Assembly (NCBI GenBank): GCA_002687515.1
Contig: NZAK01000034.1
Coordinates: 14,719 to 52,500 of the forward strand
DNA length: 37,782 nt
From: Rhodospirillaceae bacterium
GTDB lineage: Bacteria; Pseudomonadota; Alphaproteobacteria; Rhodospirillales; UBA2165
Direction: 5' to 3'
The first letter of the stretch is position 1, and every line of letters begins with the position of its first letter. Below are positions 15,210 through 23,656 of the stretch, one piece after another. Under the pieces are notes generated by a model, which had not been told where the DNA came from, ran no database searches, and was given only the letters and a program-made list of their open reading frames with translations. The position numbers and the translations under genes are program-made.

Positions 15210-16223
15210 TCACGACCAGGTGGCGAAGGCCATGCCGCTGCCGGTGCCGGCCTCGGAGCGGTAGCAGGGCACATAATCGAGCAGCTCCATCCGCATCTCG
15301 GTTTCGGCGCAGATACCGGCGACGATGATCCAGTTCTTGATCTCCGAATTGCCGGACCGGAAGGAAAATTCGGGCTCGGTGGTGAGCGCCTTCACGTCGC
15401 GGTTTTCGAGCGCCCCGAGCAGGCGGCGGTCGAGTTCCTCGTCGATGACGAAATGGCTCATGCCGCCCGAGGCGCAGACCGCGACGCGGGCCTTCTTGTC
15501 CCAGGATTTGATCGCCCGGCCCAGCGACCGGCCGTAATCGTAACAGCGCTTGGCGGCCGGCTGGTTGGGCGGGAAATAGGTGTTGATCAGCACCGGCACG
15601 ATCGGCATCGGCGCATCGCGCAGGATACGGCGGACGATGAAGCCGTAGGCATGGCCGAGATTGCGCACCCCCTGGTCGCCGACCGGCTGGGCGCCCGAGG
15701 ACGCGGTGTCGAAATCATCGTCGATGCTGCGCTCGATCATATGCCGGGCAAGATCGTCCGCCACTGGGTAGCTCTGATCGCTTTCGGGATGGTTCATCAT
15801 CATCGAATGGCCGCGGCCATGGGCCCGGTGCCAGTCCTTGGTTTCCTCGTCGAGGGCGTAATTGGTCACCGTTGCAGCGTGGTAGATGGCGAAGGCGGGC
15901 TGGATTTCATCGATGAACCATTCGTGCTGATCATCGCCGGCGATGACCATCACGTCTGGCTTGGTTTGTTCCACAATATCGCCGAGCTGGTCGAGGGCCG
16001 CCTGGCAACGGCCAAAGTATTCGGTGCGCGCCTCGATGCGGTTCTGGGCCTCGAAATAAGGGTCTTTGCGCGCCGCATACAGTTCTTCGAAATTACAGGT
16101 GCGGTCGCGGTAGGCGAGCGCCGGGTTCTTGCGGTCGACCTCGGCGCGGCCGTCCCAGGCTTCCGGCGGCGTCGCCAGCAGGGGCCCGTGGGTGGTGCCT
16201 AACCCAAGAATGATTTCGGCCAT
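15210..16223 (-). CDS. LigB-type (class III) extradiol ring-cleavage dioxygenase (337 aa)
   Basis: The LigB fold is recognised from His12 (GTTHGPLL), His100 (AGDDQHEWF), His191 (NLGHAYGF) and Glu294 (GNSEIKNW), which match the Fe(II)-binding two-His-one-Glu set plus the catalytic His of protocatechuate 4,5-dioxygenase beta chains. It should open a catechol-type or hydroxylated ring beside the diol using O2. There is no separate small alpha (LigA) gene; some family members are single-chain. It is the third gene of an operon after two CoA-transferase subunits, 21 bp downstream. The ring substrate is unknown; FAH-family hydrolases elsewhere in the window could process the product. Confidence 0.82.
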   Translation of the reverse strand: MAEIILGLGTTHGPLLATPPEAWDGRAEVDRKNPALAYRDRTCNFEELYAARKDPYFEAQNRIEARTEYFGRCQAALDQLGDIVEQTKPDVMVIAGDDQHEWFIDEIQPAFAIYHAATVTNYALDEETKDWHRAHGRGHSMMMNHPESDQSYPVADDLARHMIERSIDDDFDTASSGAQPVGDQGVRNLGHAYGFIVRRILRDAPMPIVPVLINTYFPPNQPAAKRCYDYGRSLGRAIKSWDKKARVAVCASGGMSHFVIDEELDRRLLGALENRDVKALTTEPEFSFRSGNSEIKNWIIVAGICAETEMRMELLDYVPCYRSEAGTGSGMAFATWS

Positions 16224-16244
16224 GCGGTTTCGCGATTGCGCCGG

Positions 16245-16943
16245 TTAGCGGGCGCTTTTTTCCGGCGGCGCGATGGCCGGTGCGGTCAGGGTTTGCCAAT
16301 CGTTGGCGAGGCGCAGCTTGGCCCCGGTGCGCTCCTGCAAATCGTCGAATTCCAGCCCCGCGACCATTTCGCGCACCACCATGCCGTCATCGGTGCGGTC
16401 GATGATGGCGATATCGGTGAAGATGCGGGTGACGCACTCGGCGCCGGTCAGCGGCAGGGTGCACTGCTTGACGATCTTGGGGGCGCCGTCCTTGCCGTTA
16501 TGTTCGCAGATGACAAACACCCGGCGCGCGCCGTAGGCCAGGTCCATGGCGCCGCCGACCGCCGGCGGGGTCTTGACGTTGGGCAGCCGCCAGTTGGCGA
16601 GATCGCCGTTCTCGCCGACCTCGTAGGCGCCGAGCACGCAGATATCGATATGGCCGCCGCGGATCATGGCGAAGCTGTCCGAATGATGGAAAAAGGCGCC
16701 GCCGGGCAGCATCGAGACCGGCTGCTTGCCGGCGTTGACCAGGTCGGGATTGGGATCGGTGCCGGCTTCCAGCGGTTTCATGCCGAGGATGCCGTTTTCC
16801 GAATGGAAAATGATCTCGCGGCCCTCGGGCACGTAATTCAAGATGCTGAGCGGCATGCCGACGCCGAGATTGACGAAGGCGCCTTCCTCGATGTCGTCGG
16901 CGACGCGCCAGGCCATCTGATTGCGGTTCAATGCTTCAACCAT
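16245..16943 (-). CDS. pcaJ: 3-oxoacid CoA-transferase subunit B (232 aa)
   Basis: Family I CoA-transferase beta chain carrying the catalytic Glu49 in HSENGILGM, preceded by the glycine-rich GAFVNLGVGMP. It forms a heterotetramer with subunit A, encoded 3 bp upstream, and moves CoA from succinyl-CoA (or a similar donor) to a 3-oxoacid through a glutamyl-CoA thioester. Subunit A is most like PcaI, so 3-oxoadipate is a plausible substrate; acetoacetate (ScoB/AtoA type) is an alternative. The C-terminus is slightly extended. An aromatic-degradation role fits the dioxygenase gene that follows. Confidence 0.82.
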   Translation of the reverse strand: MVEALNRNQMAWRVADDIEEGAFVNLGVGMPLSILNYVPEGREIIFHSENGILGMKPLEAGTDPNPDLVNAGKQPVSMLPGGAFFHHSDSFAMIRGGHIDICVLGAYEVGENGDLANWRLPNVKTPPAVGGAMDLAYGARRVFVICEHNGKDGAPKIVKQCTLPLTGAECVTRIFTDIAIIDRTDDGMVVREMVAGLEFDDLQERTGAKLRLANDWQTLTAPAIAPPEKSAR

Positions 16944-16946
16944 CGA

Positions 16947-17612
16947 TCACGCCTCCACCTCGACCAGCCGGTCGACGAATATACTGGGGGTTACCACCTG
17001 TTCCGGCTCGATATCGCCCAATTCGACAAGCTCCGAAACCTGGGCGATGGTGGTTTCGGCGCCCATCGCCATCACCGGATTGAAGTTCCTGGACGACATC
17101 GTATAGGTGAGGTTGCCCCAGCGATCGCCCCTGGCCGCCTTGACCAGCGCCACGTCGCCGAAAATGGCCTCTTCCAGGACATAGTCCTTGCCGCCAAAAT
17201 CCCTGATTTCCTTGCCCTCGGCCAAGGGTGTCGCCACCGAGGTGCGGGTATAGAAGCCGGGAATGCCGGCGCCGGCGGCGCGGATCCGTTCGGCGAGCGT
17301 GCCCTGCGGCGTGATTTCCAATTCGATCTCGCCGCGCGCGTAAAGCTCGTCGAAGGCGACCGCCCCGGTGACGCGCGGAAAGGAACAGATGAATTTCCTG
17401 ACGCAGCCGCCGGCCAAAAGCTTGCCGATGCCTTCATCGCCGGACCCGGCATTGTTGCTGACCACGGTCAGATCCTGGGGAGCCCGTTCGGCAAGGGCGT
17501 TTAAGAGTTGGATCGGCTCGCCCGAATTGCCGAAGCCGCCGACCAAAAGAACGGCGCCGTCGGCGATGCCGGCAATGGCCTCTTCGATGCTTGCGCAACG
17601 CTTGTCGATCAT
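16947..17612 (-). CDS. pcaI: 3-oxoacid CoA-transferase subunit A (221 aa)
   Basis: Complete alpha chain with the CoA-binding loop VGGFGNSGEP near residue 25, then LTVVSNNAGSGDEG, VRKFICSFPR, GTLAERIRAAGAGIPGFYT and GDRWGNLTY. These blocks correspond closely to Pseudomonas PcaI (3-oxoadipate CoA-transferase), which supports the symbol, though acetoacetate transferases share most of them. It is the first gene of the minus-strand operon A, B, dioxygenase. Upstream lies a large perfect hairpin, beyond which a five-gene catabolic operon runs in the opposite direction. A GGAGGCC site precedes the ATG. Confidence 0.82.
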   Translation of the reverse strand: MIDKRCASIEEAIAGIADGAVLLVGGFGNSGEPIQLLNALAERAPQDLTVVSNNAGSGDEGIGKLLAGGCVRKFICSFPRVTGAVAFDELYARGEIELEITPQGTLAERIRAAGAGIPGFYTRTSVATPLAEGKEIRDFGGKDYVLEEAIFGDVALVKAARGDRWGNLTYTMSSRNFNPVMAMGAETTIAQVSELVELGDIEPEQVVTPSIFVDRLVEVEA

Positions 17613-17657
17613 CGGTGCCGGCCTCCTTATTGTTCAGGCATGGTCTCGTACATTTTG

Positions 17658-17745
17658 GGTCCATACAAGTCAAATGGGGCCACTAAAAGTAAACTGTCAC
17701 CGATTTAAAACGGTGACAGTTTACTTTTAGTGGCTTGCCTGGACC
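17658..17745. repeat. Large inverted repeat with perfect 24-bp core arms
   Basis: Positions 17679-17702 and 17711-17734 are exact complements around an 8-nt AT loop. The arms contain the GTGACAGTTTACTTTT type of sequence that resembles repeats found next to REP-associated (RAYT) transposases. The symmetry continues outward as GGTCCATACAAG (17658-17669) against CTTGCCTGGACC (17734-17745), 10 of 12 paired, with about 10 extra bases on the left. It lies between divergent operons. No transposase is nearby. Confidence 0.75.
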
Positions 17746-17842
17746 AATCGCCCGACCCAGGAAGGCGCCAATTGAGCATGGATATATGGGGCGGCGGGCT
17801 TTAGTGTTTGGGAACGCACAGCAAAACCAAGGGGAGGACGCC

Positions 17843-18259
17843 GTGACCGACACCGATAGCAGCCCGTTCGCCGGGGAAGGGCCGGAGCGGCATTTCCGCG
17901 AAGGCCTGGAAGCCGGGGAATACCGGCTTCAGTTCTGCGACGATTGCGGCAACAACATCTATTACCCGCGCGCCCTCTGCAATCACTGCGGCTCGGCCAA
18001 CCATTCGTGGCGCGCAGCCTCGGGGCGCGGCACCGTCTATTCGACCAGCGTCGAGCGCGGCCGCCCGGAAGCCGGCGGCGACAAGAACATCGCGCTGATC
18101 GATTTGGAAGAAGGCGGCCGCCTGATGAGCCGGGTCGTCGATGTGGAACCGACCGAGGTCAGCATCGGCATGGCGGTCGAGGCCTTCATCGGCGATCTCG
18201 ACGGCACCCGGCTTATCCTGTTCCGACCGGCGGCGGAGGGAGCGGCTGATGGCACATGA
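17843..18259 (+). CDS. DUF35 zinc-ribbon/OB-fold acyl-CoA-binding protein (138 aa)
   Basis: The start is GTG 17843 after GGGGAGG; the in-frame ATG at 17735 is unsupported. An N-terminal helix (PERHFREGLEAGEYRLQF) is followed by a zinc ribbon with Cys32, Cys35, Cys46 and Cys49, then an OB-fold (GRGTVYSTSVERG to MAVEAFIGDL). DUF35 proteins bind acyl-CoA and form complexes with thiolase-fold partners, as in the ChsH2-Ltp2 steroid side-chain aldolase and HMG-CoA or polyketide thiolase complexes. The next gene, which it overlaps by 11 bp, is such a thiolase-fold protein, so an obligate complex is very likely. Confidence 0.85.
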   Translation: MTDTDSSPFAGEGPERHFREGLEAGEYRLQFCDDCGNNIYYPRALCNHCGSANHSWRAASGRGTVYSTSVERGRPEAGGDKNIALIDLEEGGRLMSRVVDVEPTEVSIGMAVEAFIGDLDGTRLILFRPAAEGAADGT

Positions 18260-19412
18260 ATTGCGCGGCGCGGCCGCGGTTGCCGGCATCGGCCTGACCG
18301 AGTTTGGCGAATTGCCGGGCAGGAACCATCTCGAAGTCCTGGCCGAAGCCGCCCACCATGCGCTCAATGATGCCGGCCTTTCGATGCCGGACGTGGACGG
18401 CTTGTTCGTTTCCTCGATGGGGCGCGTCTTCCATCCCTTGCACGCGGCCGAATATCTCGGCATCCAGCCGAGCGTCATCGACGGCACCAATATCGGCGGC
18501 TCGTCCTTCGTCAATTGCGTGCAATCGGCGGCGATGGCGATCCGCACCGGCGTCTGCAAGGTGGCGCTGATCGCCTATGGCTCGACCAACCGCTCGAACC
18601 GCAAGAACAAAATCCGCGAGGGCGCCAATCCCAACGCCGGCGCCTGGCATGCGTCCGAATACAATCCGCGCAATCCGATCGTTTCCTATGCCCTTGCGGC
18701 GGCGCGGCACATGCATGAATACGGCACCAAGCGCGAGCATCTGGCCGAGGTCGCGGTTTCGACCCGCCAGTGGGCGATGCGGAACCCGCGCGCCGAGATG
18801 CGCGATCCCCTGAGCATCGGGGATGTCTTGGGGGCGCGCATGATCTGCGATCCCCTGACCCTCTTTGATTGCTGCCTGGTGTCCGACGCCGGCGCCGCCA
18901 TCGTCATGGTGTCGGCGGAAAAGGCCAAGGATTTGCCGCAAAAGCCGGTCTATCTGCTCGGCATCGGGTCGGCCACCAGCCACGACCAGATCGCGCAAAT
19001 GCCCGATCTGACGGTTACCCCGGCGGCACAATCGGGGCCGCGCGCCTTTGCGATGGCGGGTTTGAACCCAAGCGACATCGACGTCGCCGAATTTTACGAC
19101 GCCTTCACCATCAACACCATCCTGTTCCTCGAAGATCTGGGCTTTTGCGGGAAGGGCGAAGGCGGCGCCTTCGTCGAAGCCGGCAATATCGGCCCCGGCG
19201 GCTCGCTGCCGGTCAACACCAACGGCGGCGGGCTTTCCTGCGTGCATCCGGGCATGTACGGCATGTTCGTCACCATCGAGGCGGTGGAACAGTTGCGGGG
19301 GCAATGCGGCGAGCGCCAGATCGAGGGCGCCAATATCGCCCTCGCCAACGGCAATGGCGGCGTCCTGTCGAGCCAGGTGACCGCCATCTACGGCACCGAA
19401 GCCACGCTTTAG
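18249..19412 (+). CDS. SCP2-thiolase-like protein lacking the nucleophilic Cys, DUF35 partner (387 aa)
   Basis: Thiolase-fold protein of the lipid-transfer-protein type. The C-terminal half keeps NTNGGGLSCVHPGMYG and ANGNGGVLS, but at the nucleophile position the usual C-A-S-G is replaced by GGSSFVNC (83-90); Cys90 sits about six residues too far on. This combination with a DUF35 partner is seen in Ltp2-type retro-aldolases that cleave beta-hydroxyacyl-CoA side chains without an acyl-Cys intermediate. I infer retro-aldol cleavage of a branched or ring-bearing 3-hydroxyacyl-CoA. ATG 18249 lies within the end of the DUF35 gene, so the two are translationally coupled. Confidence 0.8.
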   Translation: MAHELRGAAAVAGIGLTEFGELPGRNHLEVLAEAAHHALNDAGLSMPDVDGLFVSSMGRVFHPLHAAEYLGIQPSVIDGTNIGGSSFVNCVQSAAMAIRTGVCKVALIAYGSTNRSNRKNKIREGANPNAGAWHASEYNPRNPIVSYALAAARHMHEYGTKREHLAEVAVSTRQWAMRNPRAEMRDPLSIGDVLGARMICDPLTLFDCCLVSDAGAAIVMVSAEKAKDLPQKPVYLLGIGSATSHDQIAQMPDLTVTPAAQSGPRAFAMAGLNPSDIDVAEFYDAFTINTILFLEDLGFCGKGEGGAFVEAGNIGPGGSLPVNTNGGGLSCVHPGMYGMFVTIEAVEQLRGQCGERQIEGANIALANGNGGVLSSQVTAIYGTEATL

Positions 19413-19421
19413 GGGGGGAGT

Positions 19422-20543
19422 ATGGATCAGTCTCTACCGGGATGGGGCGACGGCTCCATCGACCAGGTCACCTGGCGGCGCATCGCCAAGACCGGGGTGA
19501 CCGCCCACAACCCCGATAAGGCCTGCCAGGGTTACACCCTGTTTGCGCCGATGAATGACACCAACGCCGTCATCCTGATCGACATGGACGGCGACGAGGT
19601 GCACCGCTGGGAATTGGATTGCCAGCCGGGCACCTACGGCTATCTGCTGCCGGGCGGCAATCTGTTCATGAACCTCAAAATCCGCGACGATCTTTGGTTT
19701 TGGACGCCCACCTATTCCCTCTTTAAGGGCGGCGCGCTCCGGGAATATGACTGGGACGGCAATATCATCTGGGAACATATCGATCCGCACCATCACCATG
19801 ACGGACGCCGCCTGCCCGATGGCGGCGCCATCTATCTGTCGGTGGAAGAGTTGAGCCCGGAACAGGCGGCCAAGGTCAAGGGCGGCGGCGAGCCGATGCA
19901 GCGCATGCTGGCCGACGTGGTCAAGGAAGTCGATAGCGACGGCAACCTGTTGTGGCAATGGCGCGCCGCCGAGCATCTCGATACCGGGATCGATATCGTG
20001 CCCGATAGCTGTACCCGCTGGGAATGGACCCATTTCAACGCCGCCTTCCCGCTCGACGATGAGCGCATCATCATGTCATCGCGCCAGCTATCGCGTATCT
20101 TCATTGTCGAGAAAGCGTCGGGCAAGGTGCTGGAAAGATTCGGTCCCGAGCCGTTTTACGGCCAGCACGATCCGCATCTGCTGGAAAACGGCAACCTGTT
20201 GATACTCGACAACGGCACCTACCGCGGCAAGGGGTCCGGCGTCATATCCCATTCGCGGGTCATCGAGTTCGATATGAAAACCCGCGAAGTGGTTTGGGAA
20301 TACCAGGACACGCCGATGTTCAATTTCTATAGCGCCTTCATTTCCGGCGCCGAGGTTCTGCCCAACGGCAATATTTTGGTCGCCGAGGGCGCCAAGGGGC
20401 GCATCTTTCAGATCACCCGCGAGGGCGAGATCGTCTGGGAATACATCAACCCCTATTTCGACAAAAACGGCGTGGGGTGGATCTGGAATTGCATCCAGGA
20501 AGCAAAATTCTATACGGCGGACCGGATACCGGCGCTGGCCTGA
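19422..20543 (+). CDS. Arylsulfotransferase (ASST)-like beta-propeller protein (373 aa)
   Basis: Repeated blade motifs mark a beta-propeller: GNIIWEH, GNLLWQW, REVVWEY and GEIVWEY, with LPGGNLFM, LENGNLLILDNG and LPNGNILVAEG between them, a pattern seen in arylsulfotransferase (ASST/AssT) proteins. Several His residues that could serve catalysis are present (PHHHHDGRRLPDG, WTHFNAA, GQHDPHL). Known AssT enzymes are periplasmic, but this N-terminus has no signal peptide, so it is probably cytosolic. It could transfer sulfate between phenols, or be a lyase/hydrolase reusing the fold. The spacing of 9 bp after the thiolase and 4 bp before the MFS gene places it firmly in the operon. Confidence in fold is good, in reaction low. 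Confidence 0.65.
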   Translation: MDQSLPGWGDGSIDQVTWRRIAKTGVTAHNPDKACQGYTLFAPMNDTNAVILIDMDGDEVHRWELDCQPGTYGYLLPGGNLFMNLKIRDDLWFWTPTYSLFKGGALREYDWDGNIIWEHIDPHHHHDGRRLPDGGAIYLSVEELSPEQAAKVKGGGEPMQRMLADVVKEVDSDGNLLWQWRAAEHLDTGIDIVPDSCTRWEWTHFNAAFPLDDERIIMSSRQLSRIFIVEKASGKVLERFGPEPFYGQHDPHLLENGNLLILDNGTYRGKGSGVISHSRVIEFDMKTREVVWEYQDTPMFNFYSAFISGAEVLPNGNILVAEGAKGRIFQITREGEIVWEYINPYFDKNGVGWIWNCIQEAKFYTADRIPALA

Positions 20544-20547
20544 TTTG

Positions 20548-22014
20548 ATGGCAGGCCCCAACCCCGATCCTGATAGTCCCTCTGGCAGTCCGGCCGGCAG
20601 CTGGGCCGATATCCTGAGCGGGCGGCTGGCGGCCTATACCCTGGTGCTGACCCTGGGCACCATCCTCTTTGGCCTCAACCTGTTCGTGGTGAGCGCGATC
20701 ATGCCGTCGATCGTCGCCGATATCGGCGGCATGCAGTATTATTCCTGGTCGTTTTCGCTGTTTTCCGTCGGCTCGGTGATCGGCGCCGCCAGCGCCGGGC
20801 CGGTGCGCGAGGCGCTCGGCGACAGAACTTCCTACGCCGGGGCCGGGTTGATCATGGTGATCGGGCTGGCCGGCGCCGCCATCGCCGACAATATGCTGCT
20901 GCTGGTGTTCTGGCGCTTCGTCCAGGGCATCGGCGGCGGCGCCATCGCCGCGCAAAGCTACGGGCTGGTGGGATCGATGTATCCGGAACAACTGCGCGGC
21001 CGTGTCCTCAGCCTGATATCGACGGCCTGGGGCGTGGCCACCCTGTTCGGTCCCGGCTTCGGCGGCTTTTTCGCCGAGATCGGATACTGGCCCGGCGCCT
21101 TTTGGAGCCTCGGCGTCCTGAGTCTGGCAATTACCATTGCGGCATGGGCGGTCATCCGCCCGACCGAGGGCCACGGCAAGCTGTCCGCGATCCCGTACCA
21201 GCGGCTGGTCCTGCTCGCGGTATCGGTGCTGGTCTTGAGCCTGACCACGGAAGTTGACGCCAACTGGCTTCGCGGCATTTTGATCGCCCTGTCGGCGTTG
21301 ACCGCCATCTTCGCCTTCCGCCTCGACAGCCGCGCCGAAAAAAACATGTTTCCGCGCCGAGCCATGAACATCGCGGGCCAGATGGGCATGGCCTATTGGA
21401 TCCTGTTCCTGGCGACCCTCGTGATCGTATTCCTCGGTGTTTATACGACCCTGTATTTACAGGTGTTGCATGGGTCGACGCCGCTGGCCGCCGCCTACCT
21501 GTCGGCGATCATGTCCTTCGCCTGGACCGGCAGTGCATTGGTGGTTGCATCCTGGCGCGGCACCCGGGAACTGGCGGCCATCATTTTCGGCCTGGTCCTG
21601 CTGGTGATTGGCACCGTCGGAGTGGCCCTGTTCGTGACCTCGGGACCGGTATTGTACCTATCAATCAGTTTCTTCCTGATCGGGTTTGGCACCGGCTTCT
21701 ACAACAACCCGGTGATCCAGCGCGCCATCGCCGGCGCCGGCGAACACGAACGCCACATTGCCGGCGCGGCGGTACAAACGATCCGCACGGTGAGCCTGTC
21801 CTTTGGCGCGGCGATGGCCGGATTGATCGCCGCCATGGCGGGGCTGAAAACGGTTCCGGAACCGGGCGTCCTGGCCCACGCCATGAACTGGGTCTATAGC
21901 ATCAACATCATATTCGCCGTGCTCGCCCTGATGGTTGCGGTCCCGCTGATGATCAGCGCCCGGCGGAGCGCGGTTGCCGGGCCGGCCGATCAATCGCCTG
22001 AGGCGGCCGGCTAG
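20548..22014 (+). CDS. MFS transporter, first of a tandem pair (488 aa)
   Basis: Long hydrophobic protein with 12-14 predicted membrane helices. The N-terminal half carries VVSAIMPSIVADIGGM and FWRFVQGIGGGAI, typical of DHA2-like drug/proton antiporters. The loop 2-3 motif is degenerate (REALGDRTS). The start is ATG 20548, or TTG 20545, 1-4 nt after the preceding stop. It is similar along its whole length to the next gene, showing an old tandem duplication. Its place at the end of a catabolic operon suggests uptake of the substrate or export of a product rather than drug resistance. Confidence 0.85.
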   Translation: MAGPNPDPDSPSGSPAGSWADILSGRLAAYTLVLTLGTILFGLNLFVVSAIMPSIVADIGGMQYYSWSFSLFSVGSVIGAASAGPVREALGDRTSYAGAGLIMVIGLAGAAIADNMLLLVFWRFVQGIGGGAIAAQSYGLVGSMYPEQLRGRVLSLISTAWGVATLFGPGFGGFFAEIGYWPGAFWSLGVLSLAITIAAWAVIRPTEGHGKLSAIPYQRLVLLAVSVLVLSLTTEVDANWLRGILIALSALTAIFAFRLDSRAEKNMFPRRAMNIAGQMGMAYWILFLATLVIVFLGVYTTLYLQVLHGSTPLAAAYLSAIMSFAWTGSALVVASWRGTRELAAIIFGLVLLVIGTVGVALFVTSGPVLYLSISFFLIGFGTGFYNNPVIQRAIAGAGEHERHIAGAAVQTIRTVSLSFGAAMAGLIAAMAGLKTVPEPGVLAHAMNWVYSINIIFAVLALMVAVPLMISARRSAVAGPADQSPEAAG

Positions 22015-22015
22015 C

Positions 22016-23425
22016 ATGGCCGCCGATATGCCAAGCGAAGCGACTAGCTGGGCGGATTTGTTTCGCGGCGGCCTCGCCCGTTACACCATCACCCTCAATC
22101 TCGGCGTCCTCTTATACGGCATCGATATCTATCTGATCGCCTCGATCATGCCGACGGTGATCGCCGATGTCGGCGGCATGCGCTTTTACACCTGGACCTT
22201 CATCGCCTTTTCGGTCGGCTCGATCATCGGCACCTCCAGCGCCGAGCCGATCCGCCGTTCCCTCGGCCGGCGCAACGGCCTGGCCCTGGCCGGTCTGGTG
22301 TTTGTTATCGGGATCGTCGGTTCGGCCATGTCGGGCAGCATTATCACCCTGGTGTTCTGGCGGCTGATCCAGGGATTGGGGGGCGGCTCGGTCGTGTCGC
22401 AATCCTACGGCATGATCGGCGAGGTGATCCCCGACCATCTCCGCGCCCGGGCGCTTGCCTTCATTTCACTGACCTGGGGCGTCGCCACCATCGTCGGACC
22501 CACATTCGGCGGCGTCTTTGCCGAATTGGGCTCCTGGCGCGGCGCCTTCTGGGCGGTGGCGCCGGTGGCGGTTGTTTTCACCGGGCTGGTCTGGCTGATC
22601 ATCCCGCGCGCGAAAATCAGCGGCGCCGTCCACGGTATCCCGGTCTGGCGTCTGACCTTGATCGCCGCCGCCATCCTCTGTCTCAGCCTAACCTCACAGA
22701 TGGATACGATGACCATGCGCCTGGCCCTGGTTGGCCTGTCGCTGGCGATGACGGTGGTTTTCTTTTTGCGCGACGACGGCGCCGAGAACAAAATGCTCCC
22801 CTCCAAGGCGATGTCGGTGTTTACCGTGCTCGGCTCGGCCTACTGGATCATCTTGATCACATCGGCGGTGCATACGGTAATCGGCGCCTTCGGCACCCTG
22901 TTCCTGCAGGTGCTGCACGCCCAATCGCCGCTCATCGCGGCCTGGATATTCGCCCTGACCTCGTTCTTCTGGTCGGTCGGCGCGGTGCTGGTCGGCGGCT
23001 TGCGCGGCCGCGCCGTCGCCGTTTCGATCGGCGGCGGGCTGGTGCTGATGCTGATCGGCACCATCGGCGTGGCGCTGTTCGTGATCAGCGGGCCGGTCTG
23101 GGTGATAGCGGTTTCTTTCATCCTGATCGGGATCGGCACCGGCATGTCCTACAACCACCTGATCGCCTGGTCGATCGCCGCCGCGCCGCCCGATGAACAG
23201 CCGGTGGCGGCATCCTCGGCGGCCACCATGCGGGCGCTGGGCATCGCCTACGGCGCCGCCATCGCCGGGCTGCTGGGCTCGGCCGCGGGGCTGGCCGACG
23301 AGGCGCCGCGGGCGGTCATCGAAGCCGCCATGACCGCGGTCTATAATGCCAACGCCTTGATCGCCGCCATTATCGTTGCCGTCGGCTTGATCCTCTGGAG
23401 GAATAGACTGCGGCGCGCTTGGTGA
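22016..23425 (+). CDS. MFS transporter, second of a tandem pair (469 aa)
   Basis: The ATG at 22016 follows the previous stop by one base. Matching segments with the first copy include SWADLFRGGLARYT, ASIMPTVIADVGGM, FWRLIQGLGGGSV and WGVATIVGPTFGGVFAELG, with similarity down to the C-terminus. The sequences are clearly diverged (roughly half identical in the N-terminal half by eye), so both copies have been kept under selection. They may move different compounds, or substrate and product in opposite directions. It is the last gene of the operon; repeat elements begin within 10 bp of its stop. Confidence 0.85.
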   Translation: MAADMPSEATSWADLFRGGLARYTITLNLGVLLYGIDIYLIASIMPTVIADVGGMRFYTWTFIAFSVGSIIGTSSAEPIRRSLGRRNGLALAGLVFVIGIVGSAMSGSIITLVFWRLIQGLGGGSVVSQSYGMIGEVIPDHLRARALAFISLTWGVATIVGPTFGGVFAELGSWRGAFWAVAPVAVVFTGLVWLIIPRAKISGAVHGIPVWRLTLIAAAILCLSLTSQMDTMTMRLALVGLSLAMTVVFFLRDDGAENKMLPSKAMSVFTVLGSAYWIILITSAVHTVIGAFGTLFLQVLHAQSPLIAAWIFALTSFFWSVGAVLVGGLRGRAVAVSIGGGLVLMLIGTIGVALFVISGPVWVIAVSFILIGIGTGMSYNHLIAWSIAAAPPDEQPVAASSAATMRALGIAYGAAIAGLLGSAAGLADEAPRAVIEAAMTAVYNANALIAAIIVAVGLILWRNRLRRAW

Positions 23426-23430
23426 TCGTG

Positions 23431-23468
23431 CCGCCGTTGCCATCGCCGCCGCCCCATGCTGTACTTGC
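23431..23468. repeat. Left direct repeat bounding the AT-richer insert
   Basis: CCGCCGTTGCCATC, ten variable bases, then CATGCTGTACTTGC. Both 14-bp blocks recur in the same order and spacing at 25736-25773. The repeat lies 6 bp after the MFS stop codon. Confidence 0.8.
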
Positions 23469-23487
23469 CCTCTTTATCAGTTATGGG

Positions 23488-23552
23488 GGTCAGGTCTTGA
23501 ATTGTGAATGTTGTTGCTTGCAGAAGCGCCATCTATAATTCAAGAGCTGACC
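23488..23552. repeat. REP-like inverted repeat (16-bp arms)
   Basis: GGTCAGGTCTTGAATT (23488-23503) pairs with AATTCAAGAGCTGACC (23537-23552) with one mismatch. GGGGTCAGGTCTTGAATT resembles REP sequences linked to RAYT transposases in other genomes. It is just inside the left direct repeat of the insert. Confidence 0.65.
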
Positions 23553-23656
23553 ACATTTTTGCGGAATTGATTTAATCCGCCGATGACTAGAACGCAATTT
23601 TATATGCTAGGCTTTTCCCGACCCTGAACAGAGCCTTGGAATATACCCCGCAACCG

